A stretch of DNA of 48,496 nt, taken from the NCBI RefSeq assembly GCF_000238595.1, contig NZ_AGTS01000079.1, positions 1-48,496 of the forward strand, in the 5' to 3' direction. Shown one piece after another: positions 18,880-26,611 of this stretch (position 1 is its first letter; the number at the start of each line of letters is the position of its first letter). Below the pieces are notes generated by a model. The model worked only from the letters and a program-made list of their open reading frames with translations, made no database searches and was not told where the DNA came from. Made by a program: the position numbers and the translations under genes. The DNA comes from Acidovorax sp. NO-1 (GTDB lineage: Bacteria > Pseudomonadota > Gammaproteobacteria > Burkholderiales > Burkholderiaceae_C).

Positions 18880-19296
18880 TTACACCAGCGTGATCGTCAC
18901 GTCGATGTTGCCGCGCGTGGCGTTGGAGTAGGGGCAGACCTGGTGGGCTGCGTCCACCAGCTTCTGGGCCGTGGCCTTGTCCAGGCCGGGCAGGCTGATG
19001 GCCAGGCGGGCAGCGATGCCGTAGGCGTTCGGGATGGGGCCCAGGTCCACTTCCGCGTCGATGGACACGTCTTGCGGCACGGGAATGCCGATCTTGCCAC
19101 CCACCGCCTTCATCGCGCCGATGAAGCACGCGGCGTAGCCGGAGGCAAACAGCTGCTCGGGGTTGGTGCCGGTGCCGGACGTGCCGGGCGAGGACAGCTT
19201 GACTTCCAGGCGGCCGTCATCGGTCTTGGCGGCGCCATCGCGGCCACCGGTCACGTGCGACTTGGCGGTGTACAGGACTTTTTCGAGTGTGGTCAT
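18880..19296 (-). CDS. ohr: Organic hydroperoxide resistance protein Ohr
   Basis: A 138-residue OsmC-fold thiol peroxidase that reduces organic and fatty-acid hydroperoxides using lipoylated or dithiol partners. The reactive Cys57 is in [12 protein letters not shown], the resolving Cys121 in [13 protein letters not shown], and the active-site Arg19 in GGRDG; all are at family-typical positions. AAGGAAGACACC precedes the ATG at 19296, giving a good ribosome site. It follows ohrR by 74 bases on the same strand, so transcription probably starts at the operator-containing ohrR promoter; I see no second OhrR box in the gap. Confidence 0.96.
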   Translation of the reverse strand: MTTLEKVLYTAKSHVTGGRDGAAKTDDGRLEVKLSSPGTSGTGTNPEQLFASGYAACFIGAMKAVGGKIGIPVPQDVSIDAEVDLGPIPNAYGIAARLAISLPGLDKATAQKLVDAAHQVCPYSNATRGNIDVTITLV

Positions 19297-19370
19297 GGTG
19301 TCTTCCTTGCGGTTGTTGCCCACAGAGGCGGGCGGTGGAGGGAATCGGTGTTTACGTTGTCTGCAGTCCG

Positions 19371-19835
19371 TCAGCGTTGCTCGCTGAGCCGGTCCCGCAG
19401 CTGCTTGAGCTCGGTGGTCAGTGCCGTCAGCTCGGCAATCGAGCACTGGCTGCTTTGCAGCACGCACGGCGGAATGGCCTCGGCCTGGTCGCGCAGCGCG
19501 CGGCCTTCCGCAGTGAGGGTGATGCGTACGCGGCGCTCGTCCTGCACATCGCGCAGCCGGGCAATGTGGCCCTGCGCCTCCAGGCGCTTGAGCAGCGGCG
19601 TGAGCGTGCCGGAGTCGAGGAACAGGCGCTCGCCCAGCTCGGACACCGTCACGCCGTCTTGCTCCCACAGCACCAGCATCACGAGGTACTGCGGGTAGGT
19701 CAGGCCGATCTTGTCGAGCAGCGGCTTGTAGAGCTTGGTCATCGCCAGCGAGGCGGAATACAGCGCGAAGCAGACCTGGTTGTCCAGCCGCAGGATGGCG
19801 GGGCTGGGAGTGGGGGGTGTGCTGTGGCTAGACAT
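19371..19835 (-). CDS. ohrR: Organic-peroxide-sensing MarR-type repressor OhrR
   Basis: A 154-residue MarR-family repressor. The peroxide-sensing Cys22 lies in [15 protein letters not shown], the hallmark of OhrR. Two further cysteines near 125 and 132 (CVLQSSQCS) suggest the two-Cys mechanism in which oxidation forms an intersubunit disulfide. The winged helix covers [15 protein letters not shown] to ERRVRITLT. The ATG at 19835 is preferred over a TTG at 19856 because the TTG falls inside the operator. It is first in an ohrR-ohr transcription unit and is expected to repress both genes until organic peroxide is present. Confidence 0.94.
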   Translation of the reverse strand: MSSHSTPPTPSPAILRLDNQVCFALYSASLAMTKLYKPLLDKIGLTYPQYLVMLVLWEQDGVTVSELGERLFLDSGTLTPLLKRLEAQGHIARLRDVQDERRVRITLTAEGRALRDQAEAIPPCVLQSSQCSIAELTALTTELKQLRDRLSEQR

Positions 19836-19852
19836 GGGGTGAATTGTGGCTG

Positions 19853-19880
19853 ACAATTAAATTGTGTGCAATTAAATTGT
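19853..19880. promoter_or_regulatory. OhrR operator (two tandem palindromes)
   Basis: Two units, ACAATTAAATTGTG and GCAATTAAATTGT, lie in tandem 18 bases upstream of ohrR. Each has the palindromic core CAATTAAATTG. This is essentially the OhrR box known upstream of ohr genes (TACAATTAAATTGTA in Bacillus). It stands out as AT-rich in GC-rich DNA and probably overlaps the promoter. Confidence 0.9.
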
Positions 19881-19999
19881 GAAAAACTTTGCTAATGGGT
19901 GGGATTGTGCCGGTGGGAGAGCGGCGCCGCGCCATCGGTGCTATTCGCGCGCTCCGCTGGCGCATGCGGCGCGCCGCGTCCACGTCGCCCGCAAGACAT

Positions 20000-20058
20000 T
20001 GCTATCAATAGTGGAGCTGTCAGCGCATGATTTATAAGCGCTAGCGGGCGATTTGGCT
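20000..20058 (-). repeat. Two-hairpin intergenic repeat, copy E (reverse)
   Basis: Read on the minus strand: AAATCGCCCGCTAGCGCTTA, TAAATCATGCGCTGACAGCT, then CCACTATTGATAGC. The first stem is partly eroded; the second pairs CTATT with AATAG-like bases. It lies in the 270-bp gap between the enoyl-CoA hydratase 3' end and ohrR; apart from it and the operator I see nothing else there. Confidence 0.7.
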
Positions 20059-20105
20059 TGAAGTCTGGCGCGGGGTGGCTCTGGCGGCGACGCACCACCA
20101 GGACC

Positions 20106-20939
20106 TCAGCGCCCGCTGAACTGCGCGGGCCGTCGCTCGACAAATGCGCGCACGCCTTCGGCCGCATCCTCGCTGTTGGCCAGTTGCTTCTGCACCGGGA
20201 TGAAGTCCGCCACCGCAGCCGCCTGGCCTTGCTCGATGGCCTTGAGCACATTCAGGCGCGTGGCGACCACCGCGCGCGGCGCCTGGGCGGCAATGCGCTG
20301 GGCAATCGCCAATGCCTCATTCAGCTCCTGGCCAGCCGGCACCACTTTCTGCACAAAGTTCAGGCGGTACGCCTCAGCGCTGCCGAACTCGTCGGCCGTC
20401 AGCAGGTGCAGCAGGGCATTGCCCGTGCCCGCGCGCTCGGCCATGTGCAGCGTGGCGCCACCCGTGGCCATGATGCCGCGCTGCACCTCCATCTGCGAGA
20501 AGCGGCAGTTGTCGGCGGCCACCACGATGTCGGCACCCAGCATCAGCTCGATGCCAACGGTGAAGCAGATGCCCTTGACCGCCACCACCATGGGCTTGGT
20601 GCGGCGCCGGTAGCCGGGCAGGCCGTAGTCGTGCGGCTCAACCAGGCCTTCAGGGATGGCTTTCTCGCCGCGCTGCATGTAGGCGCTCACAGCGGGCAGG
20701 TCCAGTCCGGCCGTGAAGTGGTCACCCATGGCATGCAGCACACCGACGCGCAACTCGGGGTCATCGTCGAGGCGGGTGTAAGCCTCGGCCAGCTGGCGGA
20801 ACATGGGGGGTGTCCAGCCGTTGCGCTTGGCCGGGCGGTTGATGCCTATCAGCAGTACGTGGCCGAGCACCAGGGTGTCTATGCAGCCCTCGGGCGGGGG
20901 CATGGTGCTGGATGGTGTGGTGGTGTTGGCTTCTGACAT
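20106..20939 (-). CDS. Enoyl-CoA hydratase/isomerase (crotonase) family protein
   Basis: A 277-residue crotonase-fold enzyme. INRPAKRNGWTPPMF, the oxyanion-hole segment FTAGLDLPAV and the KGICFTVGIELMLGADIVVAA region with GIMATGGAT are recognisable. At the positions of the two catalytic Glu of enoyl-CoA hydratase, at least one appears substituted (GIELMLGADI and VQRGIMATGG), so it may act on an unusual acyl-CoA or as an isomerase. AAGGAG precedes the ATG at 20939; a longer frame upstream is not needed. It is followed upstream on the same strand by a 3-hydroxyacyl-CoA dehydrogenase, consistent with beta-oxidation or aromatic-acid catabolism. Confidence 0.85.
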   Translation of the reverse strand: MSEANTTTPSSTMPPPEGCIDTLVLGHVLLIGINRPAKRNGWTPPMFRQLAEAYTRLDDDPELRVGVLHAMGDHFTAGLDLPAVSAYMQRGEKAIPEGLVEPHDYGLPGYRRRTKPMVVAVKGICFTVGIELMLGADIVVAADNCRFSQMEVQRGIMATGGATLHMAERAGTGNALLHLLTADEFGSAEAYRLNFVQKVVPAGQELNEALAIAQRIAAQAPRAVVATRLNVLKAIEQGQAAAVADFIPVQKQLANSEDAAEGVRAFVERRPAQFSGR

Positions 20940-20993
20940 GGCCGGGTCTCCTTTTCGTTTCCACGATTGAAAACCCGGCGCGCCGACTGCGCC

Positions 20994-21125
20994 GTCCCCT
21001 GGGGGACAACGCATGTGCGCAGCGCTCCCATGCGGCCGCGGCTTCAAAAACCGGCGCGGCGCCTTACCAGTGCCCCGGCGCAAGGGCCGCCCCGCCGCGC
21101 TGGGGGCGTCCCCCTGCTAGGGGGA
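20994..21125. repeat. GC-rich palindrome cluster between two CoA-metabolism genes
   Basis: The gap holds GTCCCCTGGGGGAC (20994-21007) and TCCCCCTGCTAGGGGGA (21109-21125), both able to form CCCC/GGGG hairpins. A similar palindrome, TCCCCCGGGGGA, follows the Crp/Fnr gene at 2421-2432. They look like short dispersed REP-type palindromes. The second sits 23 bases after the dehydrogenase stop and could protect its 3' end, but lacks a T run. Confidence 0.5.
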
Positions 21126-21147
21126 AGGCGCGAAGCGACTCAGGGGG

Positions 21148-21996
21148 TTAGTAGGTATACACGCCCTGCCCAGTCTTGCGGCCCAGGCGGCCCGCAGCCA
21201 CCATTTCCTTGAGCAGCGGGCAGGGACGGTACTTGCTGTCGCCAAACTCGGTCAGGTACACGTCCATCACCGCCAGGCACACATCCAGGCCGATCATGTC
21301 CGCCAGTGCCAGCGGGCCGATGGGCTGGTTGCAGCCCAGTTTCATGCCCGCATCGATGTCCTCGGGCGTGGCCAGGCCTTCGGCCAGCACAAAGAAGGCC
21401 TCGTTGATCATGGGCACCAGGATCCGGTTGACCACAAAGCCGGGCGCGTTCTTCACGGTGATGGGGCTCTTGCCCAGCGCCTCGGCCAGGGCCTTCACGG
21501 CGTCGTGCGTGGCATCGCTGGTCTGCAGGCCACGGATGATCTCCACCAGCGCCATCATGGGCACGGGGTTGAAGAAGTGCATGCCGATGAACTTGTCGGC
21601 GCGGCTGGTGGCGGCGGCCAGCTTGGTGATGGAGATGGACGAGGTGTTCGATGCGATCAGCACCTCGGGCGCCACGATGGCGTCCACCTGCTTCAGGATC
21701 TTGAGCTTGAGCTCGTAGTTTTCGGTGGCGGCCTCGATCACCAATTGCGCGGCTTTGAGGTCGTCGTAGCTGGTGGAGGTCTTGATGCGGCCCAGCGCGG
21801 CGGCCTTGTCGGCCTCGGTGATCTTTTCTTTCTTGATCAGGCGGTCCAGGCTGCCGGCCACGGTGGCCAGGCCTTTTTGCACTGCAGCATCCGAGATATC
21901 CACCATCACCACGTTGATGCCCGACACCGCACAGGCCTGTGCAATGCCGTTGCCCATGGTGCCTGCGCCGATGATGCCTACGGTCTGAATCGTCAT
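21148..21996 (-). CDS. 3-hydroxybutyryl-CoA dehydrogenase (3-hydroxyacyl-CoA dehydrogenase family)
   Basis: A 282-residue NAD-dependent dehydrogenase that oxidises 3-hydroxyacyl-CoA to 3-ketoacyl-CoA. The Rossmann motif is GIIGAGTMGNGIAQACA (residues about 6-22), the catalytic pair is in GMHFFNPVPMMALVEII (His) with Glu at the end, and FVVNRILVPMINEA and the LGCNQPIGPLALADMIGLDV segment of the C-terminal domain are intact. Length equals single-domain Hbd/PaaH/FadB2 proteins. The start at MTIQTVGI is preferred over an upstream ATG in MKRALY because the glycine motif then lies at its usual distance. It is divergent from the GMC oxidoreductase. Confidence 0.92.
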   Translation of the reverse strand: MTIQTVGIIGAGTMGNGIAQACAVSGINVVMVDISDAAVQKGLATVAGSLDRLIKKEKITEADKAAALGRIKTSTSYDDLKAAQLVIEAATENYELKLKILKQVDAIVAPEVLIASNTSSISITKLAAATSRADKFIGMHFFNPVPMMALVEIIRGLQTSDATHDAVKALAEALGKSPITVKNAPGFVVNRILVPMINEAFFVLAEGLATPEDIDAGMKLGCNQPIGPLALADMIGLDVCLAVMDVYLTEFGDSKYRPCPLLKEMVAAGRLGRKTGQGVYTY

Positions 21997-22083
21997 ATAG
22001 AGAGCTCTCTTCAAAGTGAAACGGATGGGCGGAATGGTAAGGCGAATCGCACGACCGTTCGGTTATCGTGGCCCGGCGCCGCT

Positions 22084-22179
22084 CTCACAACTCTCCTGGC
22101 GTCGTGCCGTGCCTGCAGTGCTACCCGTACTGCCTGCGGCGCGGCGCCTGGCCAGAACCGCCTTGCCGGGTTGTGTGAG
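22084..22179 (-). repeat. 96-bp inverted-end repeat, copy 1
   Basis: Read on the minus strand, this 96-bp block runs CTCACACAACCC ... GGTTCTGGCCAGGCGCCGC ... CGCAGGCAGTACGGGTAG ... GACGCCAGGAGAGTTGTGAG. It matches the block at 38021-38118 segment by segment. Its ends are inverted (CTCACA-CAAC / GTTG-TGAG) and the interior can fold into a long imperfect stem. It lies in the divergent promoter region between the dehydrogenase and the GMC oxidoreductase genes. Confidence 0.75.
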
Positions 22180-22238
22180 CAGCGCTTCACTCCACATAAC
22201 CAACCCGCCACACAGCATGGCGGAGGAGACAAGACAGC

Positions 22239-23828
22239 ATGTTCGATTACATCGTCATTGGCGGCGGTTCAGCGGGTTCTGTGCTGGCGGGCCGCCTGAC
22301 CGAAGACCCCGCAGTGCGCGTCTGCCTGCTGGAGGCAGGGCCGGCAGACAAGAGTGTGCTCATCCACTGCCCCGCCGGGCTGGCGGTGATGGCCAAGTTC
22401 GAGCTCAACGGCTGGGGCCTGAACACCACGCCGCAGGCCGGGCTGAACAACCGCCGGGGGTTTCAGCCACGGGGCAAGGTGCTGGGCGGCTCCAGCTCCA
22501 TCAACGCCATGGTCTACATCCGGGGGCAGCATGCCGACTACGACCACTGGGCAGCCCAGGGCAACCCCGGCTGGGGCTGGGAGGACGTGAAACCCTACTT
22601 TCTGCGCGCAGAAAACAACGAGCGCGGCTCCGACGCCTGGCACGGCCAAGGCGGGCCGTTCAATGTGGCCGACCTGCGCGCCCCCCACCGGTTCAGCCAA
22701 TACTTCACCGACGCGGGTGTGCAGGCCGGCCACCCGTACAACACCGACTTCAACGGCGCCACGCAGGAAGGCGTGGGCCTGTACCAGGTCACCCACAAGA
22801 ATGGCGAGCGGCACAGCGCGGCCAAGGGCTACCTCACGCCGCACCTGGCGCGGCCCAATCTGCAGGTCGTCACCGGGGCGCACGCCACCCGCATCGTGTT
22901 CGAAGGCAAACGTGCCGTGGGCGTGGAATACCGCCAGGGCGGCTCGCTGCACCACGTGAAGGCCAGTCGCGAGGTGCTGATGAGCGCGGGCGCGTTGATA
23001 TCGCCCCAGTTGCTGATGCTGTCGGGCGTGGGGGCGGCGGCGCACTTGCAGCAGCACGGCATCCCCGTGCTGCACGATCTGCCGGGCGTAGGCCAGCACC
23101 TGCACGACCACCCCGATGTGGTGCAGGTGCTGGACGCCCCCGATCTGAAGGACCTCTTCGGCCTGTCGCTGTCGGGCATGGCGAAGACGCTGAGCGGCAT
23201 CCTGGAGTGGCGCAAGCACCGCACAGGCATGCTGACCACCAACTTTGCCGAAGCGGGCGGCTTCATCAAGAGCGACCCATCCGAGCCCGCGCCCGACCTG
23301 CAGCTGCACTTTGTGATCGGCAAGCTGGTGGATCACGGCCGCAAGACTGTGTTCGGCCACGGCTACTCGGCCCATGTGTGCCTGCTGCAGCCCAGGAGCC
23401 GCGGCGCCGTCTCGTTGGCAGGCCGTGACCCCATGAAATTGCCGTTGGTGGACCCCAACTTTTTTGGCGACGCCGATGACATGCAGCGCATGGTGCGCGG
23501 CTTCAAGCGCACGCGCGAGATCCTGGCGCAACCGGCGCTCGCAAAGTTCGGTGCCAAGGAGCTGGCAGCATCGGCCTGTGCGCGCACCGATGCGGAGATT
23601 GAGCAGTTCATCCGCCAGTACGCCGACACCATCTACCACCCCGTGGGTACCTGCCGCATGGGGCCTGGGCCGCTGGATGTGGTGGATGCCGAACTGCGTG
23701 TGCATGGCCTTTCGGGCCTGCGTGTGGTGGACGCGTCCATCATGCCGCGCATCGTGAGCGGCAACACCAATGCGCCCACGGTGATGATTGCGGAAAAAGC
23801 GGTGGACCTGCTGCGCGCCGCGCCGTGA
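22239..23828 (+). CDS. GMC-family FAD oxidoreductase (choline/alcohol dehydrogenase-like)
   Basis: A 529-residue flavoprotein of the glucose-methanol-choline family. The N-terminal FAD motif is IVIGGGSAGSVLAGRL with the distal acidic EAGP. Prosite-like signature 1 is RGKVLGGSSSINAMVYIRG and signature 2 is SAGALISPQLLMLSGVG. The C-terminal active site contains YHPVGTCRMG and NTNAPTVMIAEK. GGAGGAGA precedes the ATG. Such enzymes oxidise primary alcohols, choline or polyethylene glycol to aldehydes; the substrate is unknown here. No betaine aldehyde dehydrogenase is next to it, so a choline role is not supported. Confidence 0.93.
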   Translation: MFDYIVIGGGSAGSVLAGRLTEDPAVRVCLLEAGPADKSVLIHCPAGLAVMAKFELNGWGLNTTPQAGLNNRRGFQPRGKVLGGSSSINAMVYIRGQHADYDHWAAQGNPGWGWEDVKPYFLRAENNERGSDAWHGQGGPFNVADLRAPHRFSQYFTDAGVQAGHPYNTDFNGATQEGVGLYQVTHKNGERHSAAKGYLTPHLARPNLQVVTGAHATRIVFEGKRAVGVEYRQGGSLHHVKASREVLMSAGALISPQLLMLSGVGAAAHLQQHGIPVLHDLPGVGQHLHDHPDVVQVLDAPDLKDLFGLSLSGMAKTLSGILEWRKHRTGMLTTNFAEAGGFIKSDPSEPAPDLQLHFVIGKLVDHGRKTVFGHGYSAHVCLLQPRSRGAVSLAGRDPMKLPLVDPNFFGDADDMQRMVRGFKRTREILAQPALAKFGAKELAASACARTDAEIEQFIRQYADTIYHPVGTCRMGPGPLDVVDAELRVHGLSGLRVVDASIMPRIVSGNTNAPTVMIAEKAVDLLRAAP

Positions 23829-23941
23829 AAGATTTCACGTTTGGCGCCCGGAGCGCGATTTTTAAGGTTTTCAAAGGGTCTGCTTAAGGAGTTTTTAACA
23901 GGCAAAAGCGCGGCGAATTTCTAGACTTCTTTGCATGGAAA

Positions 23942-23960
23942 CGGGTGCATGGTGCACCCG
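23942..23960. promoter_or_regulatory. Perfect short dyad upstream of hemerythrin gene
   Basis: CGGGTGCATGGTGCACCCG has 8-bp arms around a TGG centre, 57 bases before the hemerythrin ATG. It may be an operator or an RNA hairpin in the leader. There is no following T run, so it is not a terminator. A second palindrome, CGTGAAAGATTTCACG, overlaps the preceding stop codon (23824-23839). Confidence 0.4.
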
Positions 23961-24016
23961 GCCCGGCGCCAGAAAAAAGGCGCTGAAAGAGCCCACCGGG
24001 GCCATGAAAGAACGTG

Positions 24017-24754
24017 ATGAAGATTGATGCCCGCGAAATTGCCGCACTGACACAAGCCCAACCCGCCGCGCCCCGCATGGACATGTACGCCAGCATCCAC
24101 AAGGCGCTGCGCGCCTTCATGGCCGACACGTTGCTGGGCCTGGGCCGCATGGATGTGGACGACGACCTGGAGTTTGCCCAGACCTGCGACCGCGTGATAC
24201 AGCTGCTGGACCTGTGCCGCGCCCACCTGCTCCACGAAAACCAGTTCGTGCACGCCGCCATGGAGGCGCGCCTGCCCGGCTCCAGCCAGAGCATTGCCGG
24301 TGAACATATGGAGCACGAACAGGCCATCGTCGCTTTGGCAGACGGGGTGAACCACCTGATGGCCTGTGCCAAGCCCGCACGCCCGGCCGCCACCCAGGCC
24401 CTGTACCGCCAGCTGGCGCTGTTTGTGGCGCACAACTTCGAGCACATGCACGAGGAAGAGACTGCTCACAACCGCGTGCTCTGGCAGTGCTACACCGACG
24501 CAGAACTGGCGGGCGTGCACGATGCGCTGGTGGCCTCGATCCCGCCGCACGAAATGATGGTGGTGGCCCGCTGGATGGAGCCCTACATGTCACCCGCCGA
24601 GCGCACGGCCATGCTGTTGGACATGCAGCAACATGCGCCTGCCCCTGTGCTCGCCGCACTGCTGGCACAGGTGCAGCCGCACCTCACGCAGCCCGAATGG
24701 ACCAAGCTGATGCGCAGCCTGGCCCTGCCGGTGGTGCCAGGTCTGGCGCACTGA
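24017..24754 (+). CDS. Hemerythrin-domain protein
   Basis: A 245-residue cytoplasmic helical protein. Its first 150 residues carry the non-heme diiron pattern: RAHLLHENQFVH, GEHMEHEQ and HNFEHMHEEETAHN provide the expected His and Glu ligands. These bacterial hemerythrins bind oxygen or nitric oxide and are used in NO/O2 sensing or iron-sulfur repair. The C-terminal roughly 90 residues (MSPAERTAMLLDMQQHAP onward) have a conserved helical region I do not assign. ATG at 24017 is preferred over GTG at 24014. It converges on the PNPOx-GAF gene with a 6-base gap. Confidence 0.82.
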   Translation: MKIDAREIAALTQAQPAAPRMDMYASIHKALRAFMADTLLGLGRMDVDDDLEFAQTCDRVIQLLDLCRAHLLHENQFVHAAMEARLPGSSQSIAGEHMEHEQAIVALADGVNHLMACAKPARPAATQALYRQLALFVAHNFEHMHEEETAHNRVLWQCYTDAELAGVHDALVASIPPHEMMVVARWMEPYMSPAERTAMLLDMQQHAPAPVLAALLAQVQPHLTQPEWTKLMRSLALPVVPGLAH

Positions 24755-24760
24755 GAGAAC

Positions 24761-26108
24761 TCAGGCTTCCTCCAGCACCACCGGGCGCAGCACGCACAGC
24801 CGAAAGCGCCCGCGCCCCGTTTTTTCGATGTGGATGTGCGGGCAGTTCTCCTGCAGGCGGCGCTGCAGCAATAGCAGGCGGGCCTCCAGGTTGTCGGCCA
24901 CATCGGGCAGGCGCAGGGCGGGGTCCAGCCGCAGTTCGCGGTTGGTGAAGTCCACGCGCCCGGTGTGCTGGTGGTCGCGCAGCAGCTTCCAGACAATGGC
25001 GCCCGCCACGCCCTTGATCAGATAGTCGTCGTTGATGAACACGCTGTCGTTGGCCGCAAAGTGGCGCACCCGCAGCGCGCTGCCGCTCACCGGCGGTGCC
25101 GCCGTCGGAGTAGGCGGCGGCTCGGGCGCATCGGGCGCGGCCTGCAGCAGCTCGATGGCGGCGGCCAGCTGGCCCGCAATCGCCACCAGCAGGTCTTCAT
25201 CCTCGAAACCAAAGCGCATGTCCTCGGGGCTCTCGGCAAACAGCACGCCCAGCAGGCGCCCGGCCGACAGCAGCGGCACCGCCACCTGGCTGTGCGGCTC
25301 TGGCAGGCCGGGGTAGGGGATGTCCATGCCGCGCAGCGGCGGTGCATCGGGTGCGGCATGTGCGTCCATGCTTTCGCGGATGGCGTGGCTGTACAGGGCG
25401 GCGTGCGTCATGTGGCTGATGCGCACCGGCGTGCGCTCGCGCGCGGCCATGCCGATCACCCCTTGACCCAGGCGGATTTCCGAACCCACGCCCGACGTGG
25501 CATAGCCGCAGCTGGCCACCGTGTAGAGCTGCTGGGCGCTGGCGTCCAGCATCAGCACCATGGCGTGCTGGATGCCCAGCTTGTCCTGCAGGCCCTGCAG
25601 TGCGCATTGCAGCAATTCGTCCAGCCCCGTGCAGCGCGCGATGCTTTCGCTGCACAGGCGCAGCGTGTGCAGCAGCCCGGAGCGCGGCGCAGGTGCCGGC
25701 AGGCCTTCGCCCGTCACCGATTCGATGCGCTCCACCGCGTAGATGTCGGCCCCCTTGAGTTCAAACACCTCTGCCATGCCCGTATGCGAGGCAATCCCCG
25801 CCAGCTGCGCGCGCATGCTCTCAAACACCGGGCCGCTGTCCTCGGTGCGTTCATACAGCAGGTGCAGGCGGTAGAAATGGGCGGTGAGTGGGTCCAGCAC
25901 CAGCACCGACGCGCGCGGGTTGCGCATTCTGGCGGGTCTTGTTGAAGAACTGGAACGACAGTGCCACATGCCCCGCATCCACATAGACCACCTGCGAGAT
26001 GTAGGCCACGTTGGGTGTGCCGTCGGGGGCGCAGGTCGCCATGATGGCGGGAATCGCGCCCTCCAGGCAGGGGCGGATGCTGTGCAGGGACGGCGCTGCG
26101 GTGCTCAT
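24761..26108 (-). CDS. PNPOx-GAF-winged-helix redox sensor (apparent frameshift)
   Basis: The ATG at 26108 opens a flavin-reductase-like split-barrel domain (IPAIMATCAPDGTPNVAYIS, then LSFQFFNKTRQN). The frame then shifts near 25925-25936: the barrel continues one frame over as RNPRASVLVLDPLTAHFY. Removing one base, or adding two, would restore a protein of about 448 residues. A GAF domain follows (about 165-320; GQGVIGMAARERTPVRIS) and then, after a Pro/Ala linker, a winged-helix-like C-terminus (DDYLIKGVAGAIVWKLL, FTNRELRLD, EKTGRGRFRL). The combination suggests flavin or haem redox input to a DNA-binding output. It is last in a coupled operon, overlapping the upstream PNPOx gene by four bases. 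If the shift is real the product is broken. Confidence 0.75.
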
Positions 26109-26611
26109 GGCTGCGGTACGGGTGGCGTGGGCGGCGTACACAACTGCGCGCCTGCGCGCGGGCCTGGGGTCTGGTCGAACGCGCTGGTGGGGGTGAAGGT
26201 CACTGCGACCACATCCTGCAGCGGCGCTGCCAGCATGGCGCCCACATACTGCGGGCCGTAGCCGACCTGGCCCACCTCCTGCACCATGGACTGCAGGTAG
26301 GCCTGCAACACCGGCAAGTCGCCGTCATGGGCTGGGCGCTGTGTGGCCCGGTGTGCCTTGAGCTGCAGCGTCTGGTGGGTGGATGGCACGCTGAACACCA
26401 CGGCAATCTCGCCGGTGTGCGCAATGTCTTGCAGCAACTGCTCGGACTGGCTGCGCCGCAGGTACACCGTGACCTCCTGCCCATCGCCGCTGATGTGGCT
26501 GCCCACGGCGCGCATGATGCTCGGCCGCAGGGCCGCGTCGCGTGACGCCACGATGGCCGAAACGCCCTTGGCCAGCATGGCGATATGGCTGGGGCCGAGC
26601 AGCGCGGTCAT
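26105..26611 (-). CDS. Pyridoxamine 5'-phosphate oxidase-like FMN-binding split-barrel protein
   Basis: A 168-residue single-domain protein of the PNPOx-like superfamily. LAKGVSAIVASRDAALRPSI and EVTVYLRRSQSEQLLQDI, then GEIAVVFSVPSTHQTLQLKA match the first barrel half of FMN-binding general-stress-type proteins. No activity can be assigned; FMN or F420-like binding is family knowledge. The start at MTALLGPSHIAML overlaps the upstream permease stop by four bases and its own stop overlaps the next start by four, so three genes are translationally coupled. A longer upstream frame overlaps the permease and is rejected. Confidence 0.75.
   Translation of the reverse strand: MTALLGPSHIAMLAKGVSAIVASRDAALRPSIMRAVGSHISGDGQEVTVYLRRSQSEQLLQDIAHTGEIAVVFSVPSTHQTLQLKAHRATQRPAHDGDLPVLQAYLQSMVQEVGQVGYGPQYVGAMLAAPLQDVVAVTFTPTSAFDQTPGPRAGAQLCTPPTPPVPQP

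Noticed and set aside
18880..19668. 262-residue N-terminally extended Ohr
   Set aside because: The extension overlaps ohrR out of frame; Ohr has a good ribosome site and usual length from 19296.
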